Below, piece after piece: positions 25,890 to 34,381 of a stretch of 64,000 nt of DNA. Below the pieces are notes generated by a model. That model made no database searches and had not been told where the DNA came from. It was given only the letters and a program-made list of their open reading frames with translations. The stretch is from Streptomyces collinus (GTDB taxonomy: Bacteria > Actinomycetota > Actinomycetes > Streptomycetales > Streptomycetaceae): positions 6,014,001-6,078,000 of the forward strand of contig NZ_CP133771.1 in the NCBI RefSeq assembly GCF_031348265.1, read 5' to 3'. Each line of letters starts with the position of its first letter. Position 1 is the stretch's first letter. Both the position numbers and the translations under genes were made by a program.

Positions 25890-26672
25890 CTATACGGCGA
25901 CGGGGGCCTGGTCGGCCGGCGCGGCCCTGCGGCCGGTGATGGCGAGGAAGGTGTCCTGGAGCGAGGCGTCGAGCGACCCGCCGTACTCGAGCTTCAGCGC
26001 ACTCGGGGTGCCCTCGGCGACGACCACGCCCCGGTCGACGATCACCAGCCGGTCGGAGAGGGCGTCGGCCTCGTCGAGGTAGTGGGTGGTCAGGAAGACG
26101 GTCGTGCCGTACGCGTCGCGCAGCCGGCGCACCAGGTCCCACAGGTCGGCGCGGCTGCCGGGGTCGAGACCGGTCGTCGGCTCGTCGAGGAACAGCACCT
26201 TCGGGCGGTGGGTGAGCGCCATCGCGATGTCCAGGCGGCGCCGCTGGCCGCCGGAGAGCGCGGCGCACCTGCGGTCGAGCAGCTCGGCGAGGTCCAGGTC
26301 GCGGGCCAGTTCCCCGGCGCGTTCGACGGCCTCGGTCTTCGGCAGCCGGTACAGCCGCCCCTGGGTGACCAGCTCCTCCCGCACGGTGATCTGCGGGTCG
26401 ACGCCGCCGGACTGCGCCACGTACCCGCAGGTCCGTCGCACCCCGGCGGGGTCGGTCGCCAGGTCGTGGCCCGCGACGGTGGCGGCGCCGCCGGTCGGCT
26501 CCAGCAAGGTCGTCAGCATCCGCAGGGTCGTCGTCTTGCCGGCTCCGTTCGGGCCTAGGAAGCCGAGGATCTCGCCCTCCCGGACGGTCAGGTCGATACC
26601 GCGCACGGCCTGCACGGGGCCGCTCCTGCTCTGGAAGGTACGGGCCAGGCCGGCCGTACTGATGATTGCCAT
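25890..26672 (-). CDS. ABC exporter ATPase (DrrA-like)
   Basis: This 260-aa nucleotide-binding subunit has Walker A GPNGAGKTTT, the Q-loop region YVAQSGG, signature LSGGQRRRLD, Walker B VLFLDEPTTGLD and switch His in TTHYLDEAD. A DrrA-type C-terminal extension (about 215-260) follows. ATG at 26672. There is little Shine-Dalgarno character upstream. The 79-bp gap to the divergent TetR gene should hold both promoters and the operator. Confidence 0.92.
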   Translation of the reverse strand: MAIISTAGLARTFQSRSGPVQAVRGIDLTVREGEILGFLGPNGAGKTTTLRMLTTLLEPTGGAATVAGHDLATDPAGVRRTCGYVAQSGGVDPQITVREELVTQGRLYRLPKTEAVERAGELARDLDLAELLDRRCAALSGGQRRRLDIAMALTHRPKVLFLDEPTTGLDPGSRADLWDLVRRLRDAYGTTVFLTTHYLDEADALSDRLVIVDRGVVVAEGTPSALKLEYGGSLDASLQDTFLAITGRRAAPADQAPVAV

Positions 26673-26711
26673 GGCACCAGAAAAACAGAGTCTCTTAAAG
26701 TTTGCAATGAC

Positions 26712-26752
26712 CCCAAGTTTTGGGAGTCCCCAGGGAAGCTAGGATTCGGACA
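26712..26752 (+). promoter_or_regulatory. Leaderless promoter and palindrome of the TetR gene
   Basis: TAGGAT (26740-26745) lies 6 nt before the ATG at 26752, so the transcript probably starts at the A of the start codon. The palindrome CCCAA-GTT-TTGGG (26712-26724) covers the -35 position. It is a candidate operator for the TetR protein acting on itself and on the divergent exporter. Confidence 0.55.
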
Positions 26753-27393
26753 TGGCTGAGGGGCTCAGGGAACGGAAGAAGCGCGAGACCAGGCAGCGCA
26801 TCTCGGACATCGCCACCGGGCTGTTCCTGGAGCGCGGGTTCGTGTCGGTGACGATCGCGGACGTGGCGGAAGCGGCCGACGTCTCCGTGAACACCGTCTA
26901 CAACTACTTCCCGGCCAAGGAGGACCTCTTCTTCGACCGCTCCCAGGGCGTCGTCGACCGGCTCTCGCGCTGGGTGCGGGGCCGGGACGCGGGGGAGTCG
27001 GCCGCCCGGGCGGTACTGCGCGAGCTGCGCGCCGAGGTCGAGGCCGTCTCACCCCGGATGGGTCTGATCGAGGGTTATGACCGTTTCATGCGCTGCATCG
27101 ACGAGGCCCCGCCGCTGCGTTCCCGGCTGTGGCGCATCCAGCAGGAGGTCCAGGACAACTTGGAGGCGACGCTCCGGGAGGAGGTGAGTGCCGAGACCGA
27201 CGACCCGCTGCCGAGGCTGATCGCCGGTCAGATCTGCTGGGTGCACGGCACCGTCTTCGTCGCGATCGGCTGCGAGATGACCAAGGGGCGCAACCCGGAC
27301 GAAGTGTCACGAGAGATGCTCGTCGTTCTCGACGACATCGAGGAGCTGTTGAGCGAGAAGGTGCTCAACTACGCCGTACGAGGCGCCGTATGA
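26752..27393 (+). CDS. TetR family regulator, divergent from the ABC exporter
   Basis: This 213-aa repressor-type protein has an N-terminal helix-turn-helix (RQRISDIATGLFLERGFVSV, then TIADVAEAADVSVNTVYNYF) and a helical ligand domain. The NYFPAKEDLFFDR end of the DNA-binding domain is typical. The arrangement back-to-back with a two-gene exporter suggests it senses the exported compound. No Shine-Dalgarno is visible and the -10 box is 6 nt upstream, so it is probably leaderless. Confidence 0.9.
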   Translation: MAEGLRERKKRETRQRISDIATGLFLERGFVSVTIADVAEAADVSVNTVYNYFPAKEDLFFDRSQGVVDRLSRWVRGRDAGESAARAVLRELRAEVEAVSPRMGLIEGYDRFMRCIDEAPPLRSRLWRIQQEVQDNLEATLREEVSAETDDPLPRLIAGQICWVHGTVFVAIGCEMTKGRNPDEVSREMLVVLDDIEELLSEKVLNYAVRGAV

Positions 27394-27519
27394 CCCGTGC
27401 CGGTGTGATGTCCGTCATGTGAGACGTGACGCGCATTACTTACTGGTCACACGGCCCCTCACGAGCGCTAGTGTCCGCCGGAGAGGCAGATATAAGCAGC
27501 GCGTCAGGGGAGTCGCACA

Positions 27520-28368
27520 GTGGCAGGGAAGCTCGCCGTCATCGGGGCCGGCCTCATGGGAGCCGGTATCGCCCAGGTCTCCGCTCAGGCGGGCTGGGAG
27601 GTGATCCTGCGTGACGTCACCGACGAGGCACTGGCGCGCGGCACCGACGGCATCAAGGCGTCGTACGACAAGTTCGTCGCCAAGGGCAAGCTGGAGGCGC
27701 ACGACGCCGACGCCGCCCTGGCCCGCATCACCGCTACCACCGACCTGGACGCCGTGGCCGACGCGGACGTGGTCGTCGAGGCCGTGTTCGAGAAGCTTGA
27801 GGTCAAGCACGAGATCTTCCGCGCGCTCGACAAGATCGTGAAGGACGAGGCGATCCTCGCCTCCAACACCTCCGCCATCCCGATCACCAAGATCGCGGCG
27901 GCCACGGAGCGCCCGGAGCGGGTCGTCGGCACGCACTTCTTCTCGCCGGTGCCGATGATGCAGCTGTGCGAACTCGTCCGCGGCTACAAGACCAGCGACG
28001 AAACCCTCGCCACGGCCCGGCGGTTCGCCGAGTCGGTCGGCAAGACCTGCATCGTCGTCAACCGTGACGTCGCCGGCTTCGTGACGACCCGTCTCATCTG
28101 CGCCCTGGTCGTCGAGGCCGCGAAGCTGCAGGAGTCGGGCGTGGCCAGCGCCGAGGACATCGACCTGGCCTGCAAGCTGGGCTTCGGTCACGCCATGGGC
28201 CCGCTGGCGACGGCGGACCTGACGGGCGTCGACATCCTGCTGCACGCCACGAACAACATCTACACCGAGTCCCAGGACGAGAAGTTCGCGGCCCCCGAGT
28301 CGATGCGCCGGATGGTTGACGCCGGTGACATCGGACGCAAGAGCGGGCAGGGCTTCTACAAGCACTGA
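27520..28368 (+). CDS. 3-hydroxybutyryl-CoA dehydrogenase
   Basis: This 282-aa enzyme oxidises (S)-3-hydroxyacyl-CoA to the 3-keto form with NAD(P). The Rossmann motif GAGLMGAGIAQVSAQAGWEV is at residues 8-27. The catalytic His-Glu pair lies in the THFFSPVPMMQLCELV block and the Asn/Ser residues in LASNTSAIPITK. The C-terminal dimerisation domain (RDVAGFVTTRL, GFGHAMGPLATADLTGVD) is complete. Single-domain length separates it from FadB fusions. GTG start after GGGGAGTCGCACA. A role in acetoacetyl-CoA/butyryl-CoA flux and the ethylmalonyl-CoA route is likely in Streptomyces. Confidence 0.92.
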   Translation: MAGKLAVIGAGLMGAGIAQVSAQAGWEVILRDVTDEALARGTDGIKASYDKFVAKGKLEAHDADAALARITATTDLDAVADADVVVEAVFEKLEVKHEIFRALDKIVKDEAILASNTSAIPITKIAAATERPERVVGTHFFSPVPMMQLCELVRGYKTSDETLATARRFAESVGKTCIVVNRDVAGFVTTRLICALVVEAAKLQESGVASAEDIDLACKLGFGHAMGPLATADLTGVDILLHATNNIYTESQDEKFAAPESMRRMVDAGDIGRKSGQGFYKH

Positions 28369-28432
28369 AACCGCACATGCCCCGGATCCATCACACGCCA
28401 GGGTGAATTCGGTATCGGTTCGCTCACAAGAA

Positions 28433-28467
28433 GCAACCTCTGACTCCTCCACGCAGTCAGAGGTTGC
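28433..28467 (+). terminator. Perfect 13-bp inverted repeat after the dehydrogenase gene
   Basis: GCAACCTCTGACT (28433-28445) pairs with 28455-28467 around CCTCCACGC. It lies 65 bp after the dehydrogenase stop and 51 bp before the STAS gene. It may be a terminator, or an operator for the STAS gene given its lower GC content. Confidence 0.55.
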
Positions 28468-28518
28468 ATCACCCACATCCAGAACGCGGAGCACCATTCG
28501 CACGCACGGGGAGCGCAT

Positions 28519-28842
28519 ATGTACATCAGGGGCGACCACGCCGAGCTGGTCGTCGGGGGCCGCCTCGACGTCCGGAGCGCGGCGGACGCCCGTACGGTCC
28601 TGCACTCGGCCGTCGACGACGGAGCCGGCGATCTGGTGCTCGACCTGTCCGAACTGGACTCCTGGGACGCCACCGGACTGGGCGTGATCATGGGAGCCCA
28701 CCGGCGGGCCGGCCGCTGCGGCCGGCGCCTGGTGCTGCGCGGAGTGCCGCCGCAGATGCAGCGCCTGCTGGTGGCCACCCGCCTGCACCGGATCCTGGCG
28801 ATCGAGGGGGGCATCGGGGTGGAGACGCTTCCTCGCGTGTGA
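28519..28842 (+). CDS. STAS-domain anti-sigma factor antagonist
   Basis: This 107-aa single STAS domain is of the SpoIIAA/BldG type. The phosphorylation loop reads SWDATGLGVIMG, with Thr52 at the place of the phosphorylated Ser of SpoIIAA. Such proteins bind and neutralise an anti-sigma kinase when unphosphorylated. No anti-sigma kinase is adjacent. The next gene downstream encodes a membrane NTPase-like protein, which could be its partner. The ATG at 28519 follows GGGGAGCGCAT. Confidence 0.88.
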   Translation: MYIRGDHAELVVGGRLDVRSAADARTVLHSAVDDGAGDLVLDLSELDSWDATGLGVIMGAHRRAGRCGRRLVLRGVPPQMQRLLVATRLHRILAIEGGIGVETLPRV

Positions 28843-29108
28843 CGCCTCGTACGGGTGTGAGCCGGGCGACCGGGGAGACCCGGACGTACGTCGTCGCATC
28901 GTGCGACGCGCACAATCCTCACGAGACCGTGACGTTACGGACGGCGCGGTACCCCGGACTGTCGTAGATACTGTGCGAAGGTTTAGGGTTCGGCTGCCCG
29001 CTGCCTTGACACCCTTCGGCGGGACCGGACCAGAAGCGACAGCGCGGTGTGCAGCAAGGCCGGGAGGGGCTTTTCCAAGCACACACACGCTTTTGGGGGG
29101 CTTGACCT

Positions 29109-31610
29109 ATGGATCCTGACAACCAGGGACCCGAGGAGTACGGCCACGATGGTGACGGCCCCGCGCCGCGCCAGCGCCCTCCCAGGGAATCCCTCACACC
29201 GGACTTCGCGCAGCACGCGCCGGCGCTCGCGCGTACGGTCCAGCTCGTCTCCGGCGACTTCCTGCTGACCGTCAACCCCGTCGACGGCAGCGAGATAGAG
29301 GCCTGCCCGCCCGCCGAACGACCCGCCCGGCCCGTGAAGCTCACCGCGGCCGAGCGCGCCGAGGCCGAGCGCGCCGCCCGTCCGCCCGTCCCGCCCGGCC
29401 CCGCGCTGCCCGTCCTGCCGCTGCTGGCCCGCCAGGACGAGCGCGAGCGCCTGGTGCGCCTGCTCGCCCGTGGCCGCTCCACGCGCCTCACCGGTGCGGC
29501 AGGCTCCGGCCGCACCCGCCTCCTCGACCTCGTCGCCGAGGACTGCTCCGACCTCGCCCCCGACGGCGTCGTCCGCCTCAACGGCTTCGGACGCACCGCC
29601 GGTGACCTGCTGTACGACCTGTTCCACGCGGTGTACAGCGCCCCCCTGCACCGCCCGGACCGGGACGAACTGCTCACCTACGTCCGTGAGATCGGCGCGG
29701 TCGTCGTCCTCGACGACCTGGAGTTCGGCGGCGCCGCGCTCGACGAGCTGCTGGCCGCGACCCCCGAGTGCGCCTTCCTACTCGGCGCCACCCCGGACGT
29801 GCCGGCCCCCTCCGCCGGCGCCGGCGTCGAGGAGGTCCCCCTCGGCGGGCTGGAGCGCGCGGCCGGGCTCGACCTGCTGGAACACGCCGTCGGCCGGACC
29901 CTCACCGAGGACGAGTCCAACTGGGCGGGCGACCTCTGGTTCGAGTCCGAGGGCCTGCCCCTGCGCTTCGTCCAGGCCGGCGCCCTGCTGCGGCAACGCG
30001 ACCGGCTGCGCGCCGGCACCAGCGCCGTCGACGAGTTCGGCGTCTTCGAGGACGTGCCCCCGGCCGACCCCGCCGACGCCTACGACCTCGGTGACGACGT
30101 GCCGCTGCCCGCGCTCGGCGAGGCCGCCGCGCCCGCGCCGCTGCTCGCCTCCCGGCTGAGCGCCTCCGCCCGCGCCACCCTGCGGTTCGCCGTCGCCCTG
30201 GGCGGTGAGGTCCCGCACCAGGCGCATCTGCCCGCCCTGGTCGGCGACACCCACGCGGACGCCGCACTCGGTGAACTGGCCGCCTGCGGCCTGGTCTCCC
30301 CGGTCGGCTCCCGCTACCGCCTCGCCGCCGGCGTGCCGGCCCAGCTGGAGGCCGCCGGGTACGCCGACGAGGCCGAGGCCGGAGCCCGCAGCGCCGCCCA
30401 GCACTACTCCTGGTGGGCCGGGCACCCCTCGGTCACCCCCGAGCGGGTGTGCGCCGAGGCCGACGCGGTCCTCGCCGCCCTGGCCCTCCTCGGGCCCGCC
30501 ACCCGCCCGCCCGCCGAGGACGAGGAGAGCGCGGCCGTCCACCTGGCCCGCACCGCCGCCCCCGCGTTCGCCGCAGGGCTGCACTGGAGCGCCTGGGAGC
30601 GGGCCCTGCGCTCCGGCGCCGAGGCCGCCCGGCTCGCCGGGGACGTCGGCGAGGAGGCCTACTTCCACCACGAGCTCGGTGTCCTCGCCCTGTGCGGGGG
30701 CCAGCTCGACCGGGCCCGTGCCGAACTGGAGGCCTCCATCGGCCTGCGCGGCGCCCTCGCCGACAAGCGCGGGACCGTCGCCGGGCGCCGTGCCCTGGCC
30801 CTGGTCGCCGACCGCTCGGGCACACCGATCGGGCTCGGGCCGACCGCGGGGGAGGAGGTGCCCGACGCCCGGGACGAGGAGTCGGCGTCCCCGCCCGGCG
30901 GTGTCCCGGCGGCCTTCCCGACGCTCCAGAAGCCGCCCTCCCCGACCCTGGTCACCCACCGCAGCTCGCCCGCGCCCTCGCGCAAGGCGCGCGGCGGCCT
31001 CAAGGGCCTGGCCCGGCGCAACCTCGTGGCCGCCGGTGCCGGTGCCCTGCTCGTCGCGGTCCTGGGCACGGTGGTGACGCTCGGCGCCACCTCCGACAAG
31101 GATCAGAACCCGCCGTCCGACCAGGTCGGCGTCAACCCGTCCGCCAGCCAGGGCATCAACGACGGCAGCCTCGGCGCCGACCCGGCGGCGAACGACGGCG
31201 ACGGTGACAACGGCGAGCCGGCCCCCCGAACCACGGACCCGGGCCCCGACGGCACCCTCGGCACGTCGGACGACCCGACGCCGACGGCCTCCCCGAGCGG
31301 TTCGCAGGACCCGAGCGGTTCGGCGTCGCCGTCGAAGCCGCCGACGTCCTCGAAGCCGCCCACGTCCAAGCCGCCGACGACGTCGAAGCCGCCGACCTCC
31401 AAGCCGCCGACGACGTCGAAGCCGCCGACGTCCGAGCCGCCGACCTCGGAGCCGCCGACGTCCCAGCCGCCCACCTCGGAGCCGCCGACGACCAGCCCGT
31501 CCACCTCCGACTCGGCCAGCGGCCCGGCGCCCAGCGCTCCCACCAGCACCACGGCGAGCGCGTCACAGAGTTCCCCGGCCACGCCGAGCGGCTCGGAGAC
31601 GGTGATCTGA
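29109..31610 (+). CDS. Membrane STAND/AAA-like ATPase-fold protein with Pro/Thr/Ser extracellular tail
   Basis: This is an 833-aa protein of unknown function. Residues about 105-310 form an NTPase domain with Walker A GAAGSGRT (129-136), where Arg135 replaces the usual Lys, and Walker B VVVLDDLEF (Asp202-Asp203). A helical, TPR-like region follows (about 370-580; DVGEEAYFHHELGVLALCGG). One transmembrane helix spans about 638-660. The tail is disordered and rich in Pro, Ser and Thr with repeated KPPTS/KPPTT units (about 740-790). The topology is cytoplasmic NTPase and extracellular stalk. The start codon is ATG at 29109, with GGGGGG upstream. A signalling or wall-sensing role is inferred. The STAS gene directly upstream may be functionally linked. 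Confidence 0.78.
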   Translation: MDPDNQGPEEYGHDGDGPAPRQRPPRESLTPDFAQHAPALARTVQLVSGDFLLTVNPVDGSEIEACPPAERPARPVKLTAAERAEAERAARPPVPPGPALPVLPLLARQDERERLVRLLARGRSTRLTGAAGSGRTRLLDLVAEDCSDLAPDGVVRLNGFGRTAGDLLYDLFHAVYSAPLHRPDRDELLTYVREIGAVVVLDDLEFGGAALDELLAATPECAFLLGATPDVPAPSAGAGVEEVPLGGLERAAGLDLLEHAVGRTLTEDESNWAGDLWFESEGLPLRFVQAGALLRQRDRLRAGTSAVDEFGVFEDVPPADPADAYDLGDDVPLPALGEAAAPAPLLASRLSASARATLRFAVALGGEVPHQAHLPALVGDTHADAALGELAACGLVSPVGSRYRLAAGVPAQLEAAGYADEAEAGARSAAQHYSWWAGHPSVTPERVCAEADAVLAALALLGPATRPPAEDEESAAVHLARTAAPAFAAGLHWSAWERALRSGAEAARLAGDVGEEAYFHHELGVLALCGGQLDRARAELEASIGLRGALADKRGTVAGRRALALVADRSGTPIGLGPTAGEEVPDARDEESASPPGGVPAAFPTLQKPPSPTLVTHRSSPAPSRKARGGLKGLARRNLVAAGAGALLVAVLGTVVTLGATSDKDQNPPSDQVGVNPSASQGINDGSLGADPAANDGDGDNGEPAPRTTDPGPDGTLGTSDDPTPTASPSGSQDPSGSASPSKPPTSSKPPTSKPPTTSKPPTSKPPTTSKPPTSEPPTSEPPTSQPPTSEPPTTSPSTSDSASGPAPSAPTSTTASASQSSPATPSGSETVI
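31338..31505 (+). repeat. In-frame tandem repeats encoding KPPTS/EPPTS units
   Basis: Units of 12-18 bp based on TCCAAGCCGCCGACG repeat about ten times and encode Lys/Glu-Pro-Pro-Thr-Ser. They form the disordered outer tail of the STAND-like protein. Length may vary between strains. Confidence 0.75.
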
Positions 31611-31625
31611 CAGCCGTGCACACGG

Positions 31626-31658
31626 CAGGGCCGGGTCCGTTCCGCGGACCCGGCCCTG
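31626..31658. terminator. Bidirectional terminator between the STAND gene and nucS
   Basis: CAGGGCCGGGTCCG (31626-31639) pairs with CGGACCCGGCCCTG (31645-31658) around a short TTCCG loop. It lies between convergent genes. Confidence 0.85.
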
Positions 31659-31685
31659 TTCGTCTGTTCGTCTTCGGACCGGCTG

Positions 31686-32357
31686 TCAGAACAGCCGCAG
31701 CTTGTCGTCCTCGATGCCCCGCAGCGCGTCGTAGTCGAGGACCTGGCAGCCGATGCCGCGGTCGGTGGCGAGTACGCGGGCCTGGGGCTTGATCTCCTGG
31801 GCCGCGAAGACACCGCGCACCGGGGCGAGATGGGGATCGCGGTTCAGCAGCTCCAGATAGCGCGTGAGCTGCTCCACGCCGTCGATCTCACCGCGCCGCT
31901 TGATCTCCACCGCGACGGTCTTGCCGTCGGCGTCCCGGCACAGGATGTCGACCGGCCCGATGGCCGTCGGGTACTCGCGGCGGATCAGCGTGTAGCCGTC
32001 GCCGAGTGTCTCGATGCGGTCGGCGAGCAGCTCCTGGAGGTGCGCTTCCACGCCGTCCTTGATCAGGCCGGGATCGACGCCCAGTTCGTGCGAGGAGTCG
32101 TGGAGGACTTCCTCCATCGTGATGATGAGCTTCTCGCCCGCCTTGTTGACGACGGTCCAGACGCCCTCCTCCTCGCCGGTGCCCTCCTTCAGGGTGCAGG
32201 GCGGCGACATCCAGTTCAGGGGCTTGTAGGCCCGGTCGTCGGCGTGGATCGAGACGCTGCCGTCCGCCTTCACCAGGATCAGGCGCGGGGCCGAGGGAAG
32301 GTGGGCGGTGAGCCGCCCGGCGTAGTCCACGGAGCAGCGGGCAATGACGAGACGCAT
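31686..32357 (-). CDS. nucS: Mismatch-specific endonuclease NucS/EndoMS
   Basis: This 223-aa nuclease carries out the non-canonical mismatch repair of Actinobacteria, which lack MutS/MutL. The N-terminal dimerisation/DNA-binding domain (MRLVIARCSVDYAGRL) precedes a RecB-like nuclease domain with GPVDILC and AVEIKRRG, containing the catalytic Asp and Glu-x-Lys. The C-terminus, DDKLRLF, looks like a beta-clamp-binding tail. The ATG at 32357 gives the usual N-terminus, and the 19-codon upstream extension is rejected. A LexA-like sequence lies 50 bp upstream. Confidence 0.93.
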   Translation of the reverse strand: MRLVIARCSVDYAGRLTAHLPSAPRLILVKADGSVSIHADDRAYKPLNWMSPPCTLKEGTGEEEGVWTVVNKAGEKLIITMEEVLHDSSHELGVDPGLIKDGVEAHLQELLADRIETLGDGYTLIRREYPTAIGPVDILCRDADGKTVAVEIKRRGEIDGVEQLTRYLELLNRDPHLAPVRGVFAAQEIKPQARVLATDRGIGCQVLDYDALRGIEDDKLRLF

Positions 32358-32407
32358 GGTCGGCAACGCTACTCGACGGGCGCCTGTCGACGCGATTCGC
32401 CCTGGAA

Positions 32408-32417
32408 AACACATGTT
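32408..32417. promoter_or_regulatory. Candidate LexA-like core upstream of nucS
   Basis: AACACATGTT followed by CG matches the core of the actinobacterial SOS box TCGAACRNRYGTTCGA at 12 of 16 positions. The left flank is poor. It lies 51-60 bp before the nucS start. Weak evidence. Confidence 0.3.
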
Positions 32418-32610
32418 CGGTAATGGCCGATTGTGTGCACGGTGTGCTCAGCGGGAGTGTCTCATCTGCGCATTTTCCTGGTGCCGTCACCGTACGTTGC
32501 TTACCGTATGAACGGGAGGTCGCGAGGCGTGTACGCAGCGTGTCCGGTATCGCGAACTCCCCCTGTCTGTCCGGCAACCCCTGCTCAACGGGGGTGCGAG
32601 AGGAGAACTC

Positions 32611-33003
32611 ATGTCGCTCGACGTCTCACCGGCCCTACTCGAACAGGCCGAGCGAGGCGAGGTCGACGAAGCGGAATTCGTCGACTGCGTCCGGACCTCC
32701 CTGCCTTATGCGTGGGAGATGATCAGCTCACTGGTGGCCCAGCTGAAGGTGGACGGCGGCGCGTTCGCCGACAACCAGACGCCCCCGCCGGACGAGCAGG
32801 CACGCGGCCAGCTGCTGCGTGCGCTTGCGAGTGACGCGATACGCGGCGCGCTGCAACGGCACTTCGGTGTGCGGCTGGCTTTCCAGAACTGCCACCGGGT
32901 GGCCGTGTTCCCGCTCGACTCCTCGGTCGACGAGAAGCTGGACCGTTTCACCTCGGTCCGCAGTCAGGTGCTGAACCAGTCACCCGAGTTCCGGGACTGC
33001 TGA
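32611..33003 (+). CDS. SCO5389 family protein, unknown function
   Basis: This 130-aa acidic cytoplasmic protein is conserved in Streptomyces. It has no signal peptide or membrane segment. Conserved-looking features are FVDCVRTSLPYAWEMISSLV and ALASDAIRGALQRHFGVRLAF, followed by NCHRVAVFPLDSS. Four Cys or His residues are scattered and form no obvious metal site. The ATG follows GAGAGGAGAAC. The 250-bp gap to the divergent nucS holds both promoters. Function unknown. Confidence 0.85.
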   Translation: MSLDVSPALLEQAERGEVDEAEFVDCVRTSLPYAWEMISSLVAQLKVDGGAFADNQTPPPDEQARGQLLRALASDAIRGALQRHFGVRLAFQNCHRVAVFPLDSSVDEKLDRFTSVRSQVLNQSPEFRDC

Positions 33004-33087
33004 CGCGGCGCCGCTTGCTTGCCGCTCCGTACGCGGGAGGTGCAGTTCTGTACCGGAGCGGCAAGCCCCCAGGAAACCACCACGCTC

Positions 33088-34116
33088 TCAGACGAGTTGG
33101 GGGAGCACCTCGGCGCCCAGCCGCCGCACGTTCTCCTCGGTCGCCGCCAGGTCCCCCGAGCCCTCGACGAGCAGTGCGAAGCGCGAGATGCCCGTGCGCT
33201 CGCTGGTCGCCGCGAGCCGGTCCGCGCACAGCCGCGGAGTGCCCACCGCGTGCAGCCCGCAGAGCAGTTCGGTGTACGCCAGCGGGTCGCGCATCCGGCG
33301 TGTGCGCCCGTCGACCGTGACATGGGCCTCCAGGCCCTGCTTGAGCCAGCCCGGCATCGCCTTCATCAGCGTCTCCGCCGCGTCGACCCGCCGGTCCGCG
33401 ACCTGGCAGACGCCGGCCGACACATGGGACGCGCCCCGGATCTCCTCCGGCGACCGGCCGCAGGCCCGTGCGTGCTGCCGCCACAGCGCGACCATCTCGG
33501 CCTTCTCCTCGTCCCCCACGTGCATCCCGAGCAGCATCGAAAGACCCCGCTCGGCCGCCAGCCGCACACTCGACGGCGAGGTGCAGGCGACGACCAGCTC
33601 GGGCCCCGCGGCCTCCGTCAGCGCCTCCGACGGCCGGGGCACCACCGGGACTTCACGGAAGCGGAAGCGCTCCCCGTCGGCCGCCACGGACGACTCGCGC
33701 AGCCACCGCACCAGAAGGTCCAGGGACTCCGGGAACCCCTTCTCGTACGCCTCCAGACCCGCGCCGAACACCTCCAGGTCGACCCACGGGCCGCCGCGCC
33801 CGACACCGAGCGTGAAACGGCCGCCGCTCGTGTGGTGCAGCAGCGCGGCCTGTTCGCCGAGGGCCACGGGGTGGACGGTGGGCAGGACGCTGACCGCCGT
33901 GCCGACCCGGATGCGGCGGGTGCGGCCCAGCAGTAAGGCGGCCAGGGTGACGGCCGACGGGCACGTGCCGTACGGCACGAAGTGGTGCTCGGCAAGCCAG
34001 ACCGTGTCGAGCCCGGCCTCCTCGGCCACCTCGGCCGAGCGGACCGCGCGGTGCAGCGCCTCTCCCTCGCCCTGACCGGGGAACTGGGCCGCCAACACGA
34101 AACTTCCAACGCGCAT
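33088..34116 (-). CDS. LLM-class flavin-dependent oxidoreductase
   Basis: This 342-aa bacterial luciferase-like TIM barrel uses FMN or F420. Conserved blocks are MRVGSFVLAAQFPGQ, DTVWLAEHHFVPYGTCPSA, RIRVGTAVSVLPTVHPVALGEQAA and SGGRFTLGVGRGGPWVD. The ATG at 34116 follows CAGGAAAGC, and the long upstream open frame is rejected. Substrate unknown: members act in monooxygenation of small molecules, alkanals or sulfonates. It stands alone between the SCO5389-type and zinc-motif genes. Confidence 0.88.
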   Translation of the reverse strand: MRVGSFVLAAQFPGQGEGEALHRAVRSAEVAEEAGLDTVWLAEHHFVPYGTCPSAVTLAALLLGRTRRIRVGTAVSVLPTVHPVALGEQAALLHHTSGGRFTLGVGRGGPWVDLEVFGAGLEAYEKGFPESLDLLVRWLRESSVAADGERFRFREVPVVPRPSEALTEAAGPELVVACTSPSSVRLAAERGLSMLLGMHVGDEEKAEMVALWRQHARACGRSPEEIRGASHVSAGVCQVADRRVDAAETLMKAMPGWLKQGLEAHVTVDGRTRRMRDPLAYTELLCGLHAVGTPRLCADRLAATSERTGISRFALLVEGSGDLAATEENVRRLGAEVLPQLV

Positions 34117-34381
34117 TGCTTTCCTGCTTCCTTGGCTCCGACGCGGAGCTCCCCCACAGCGCATAACCGTCTGACACGTGCCGAGGACACGGCCGGGCGG
34201 AGTATTTTGCGGATTGTCTGCAGAATGGGGCATTCCACCGGGAGCCCGGGGGAGAGCGCCCGGGGCCGGCTCGCCGCGCCCGCGGAGGACTTGTGGCGAT
34301 TGGTGGCGTACGTCTACCCCTGTGCGCGCCGCGTAGGCTGGATGCGGTCCGTGCTTCCTGTATAGCTCCGAGAGGTGTCCC

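Noticed and set aside
31338..31505. Regular short repeats that could suggest a CRISPR array
   Set aside because: Units are 12-18 bp, in frame, without unique spacers, and encode KPPTS repeats.
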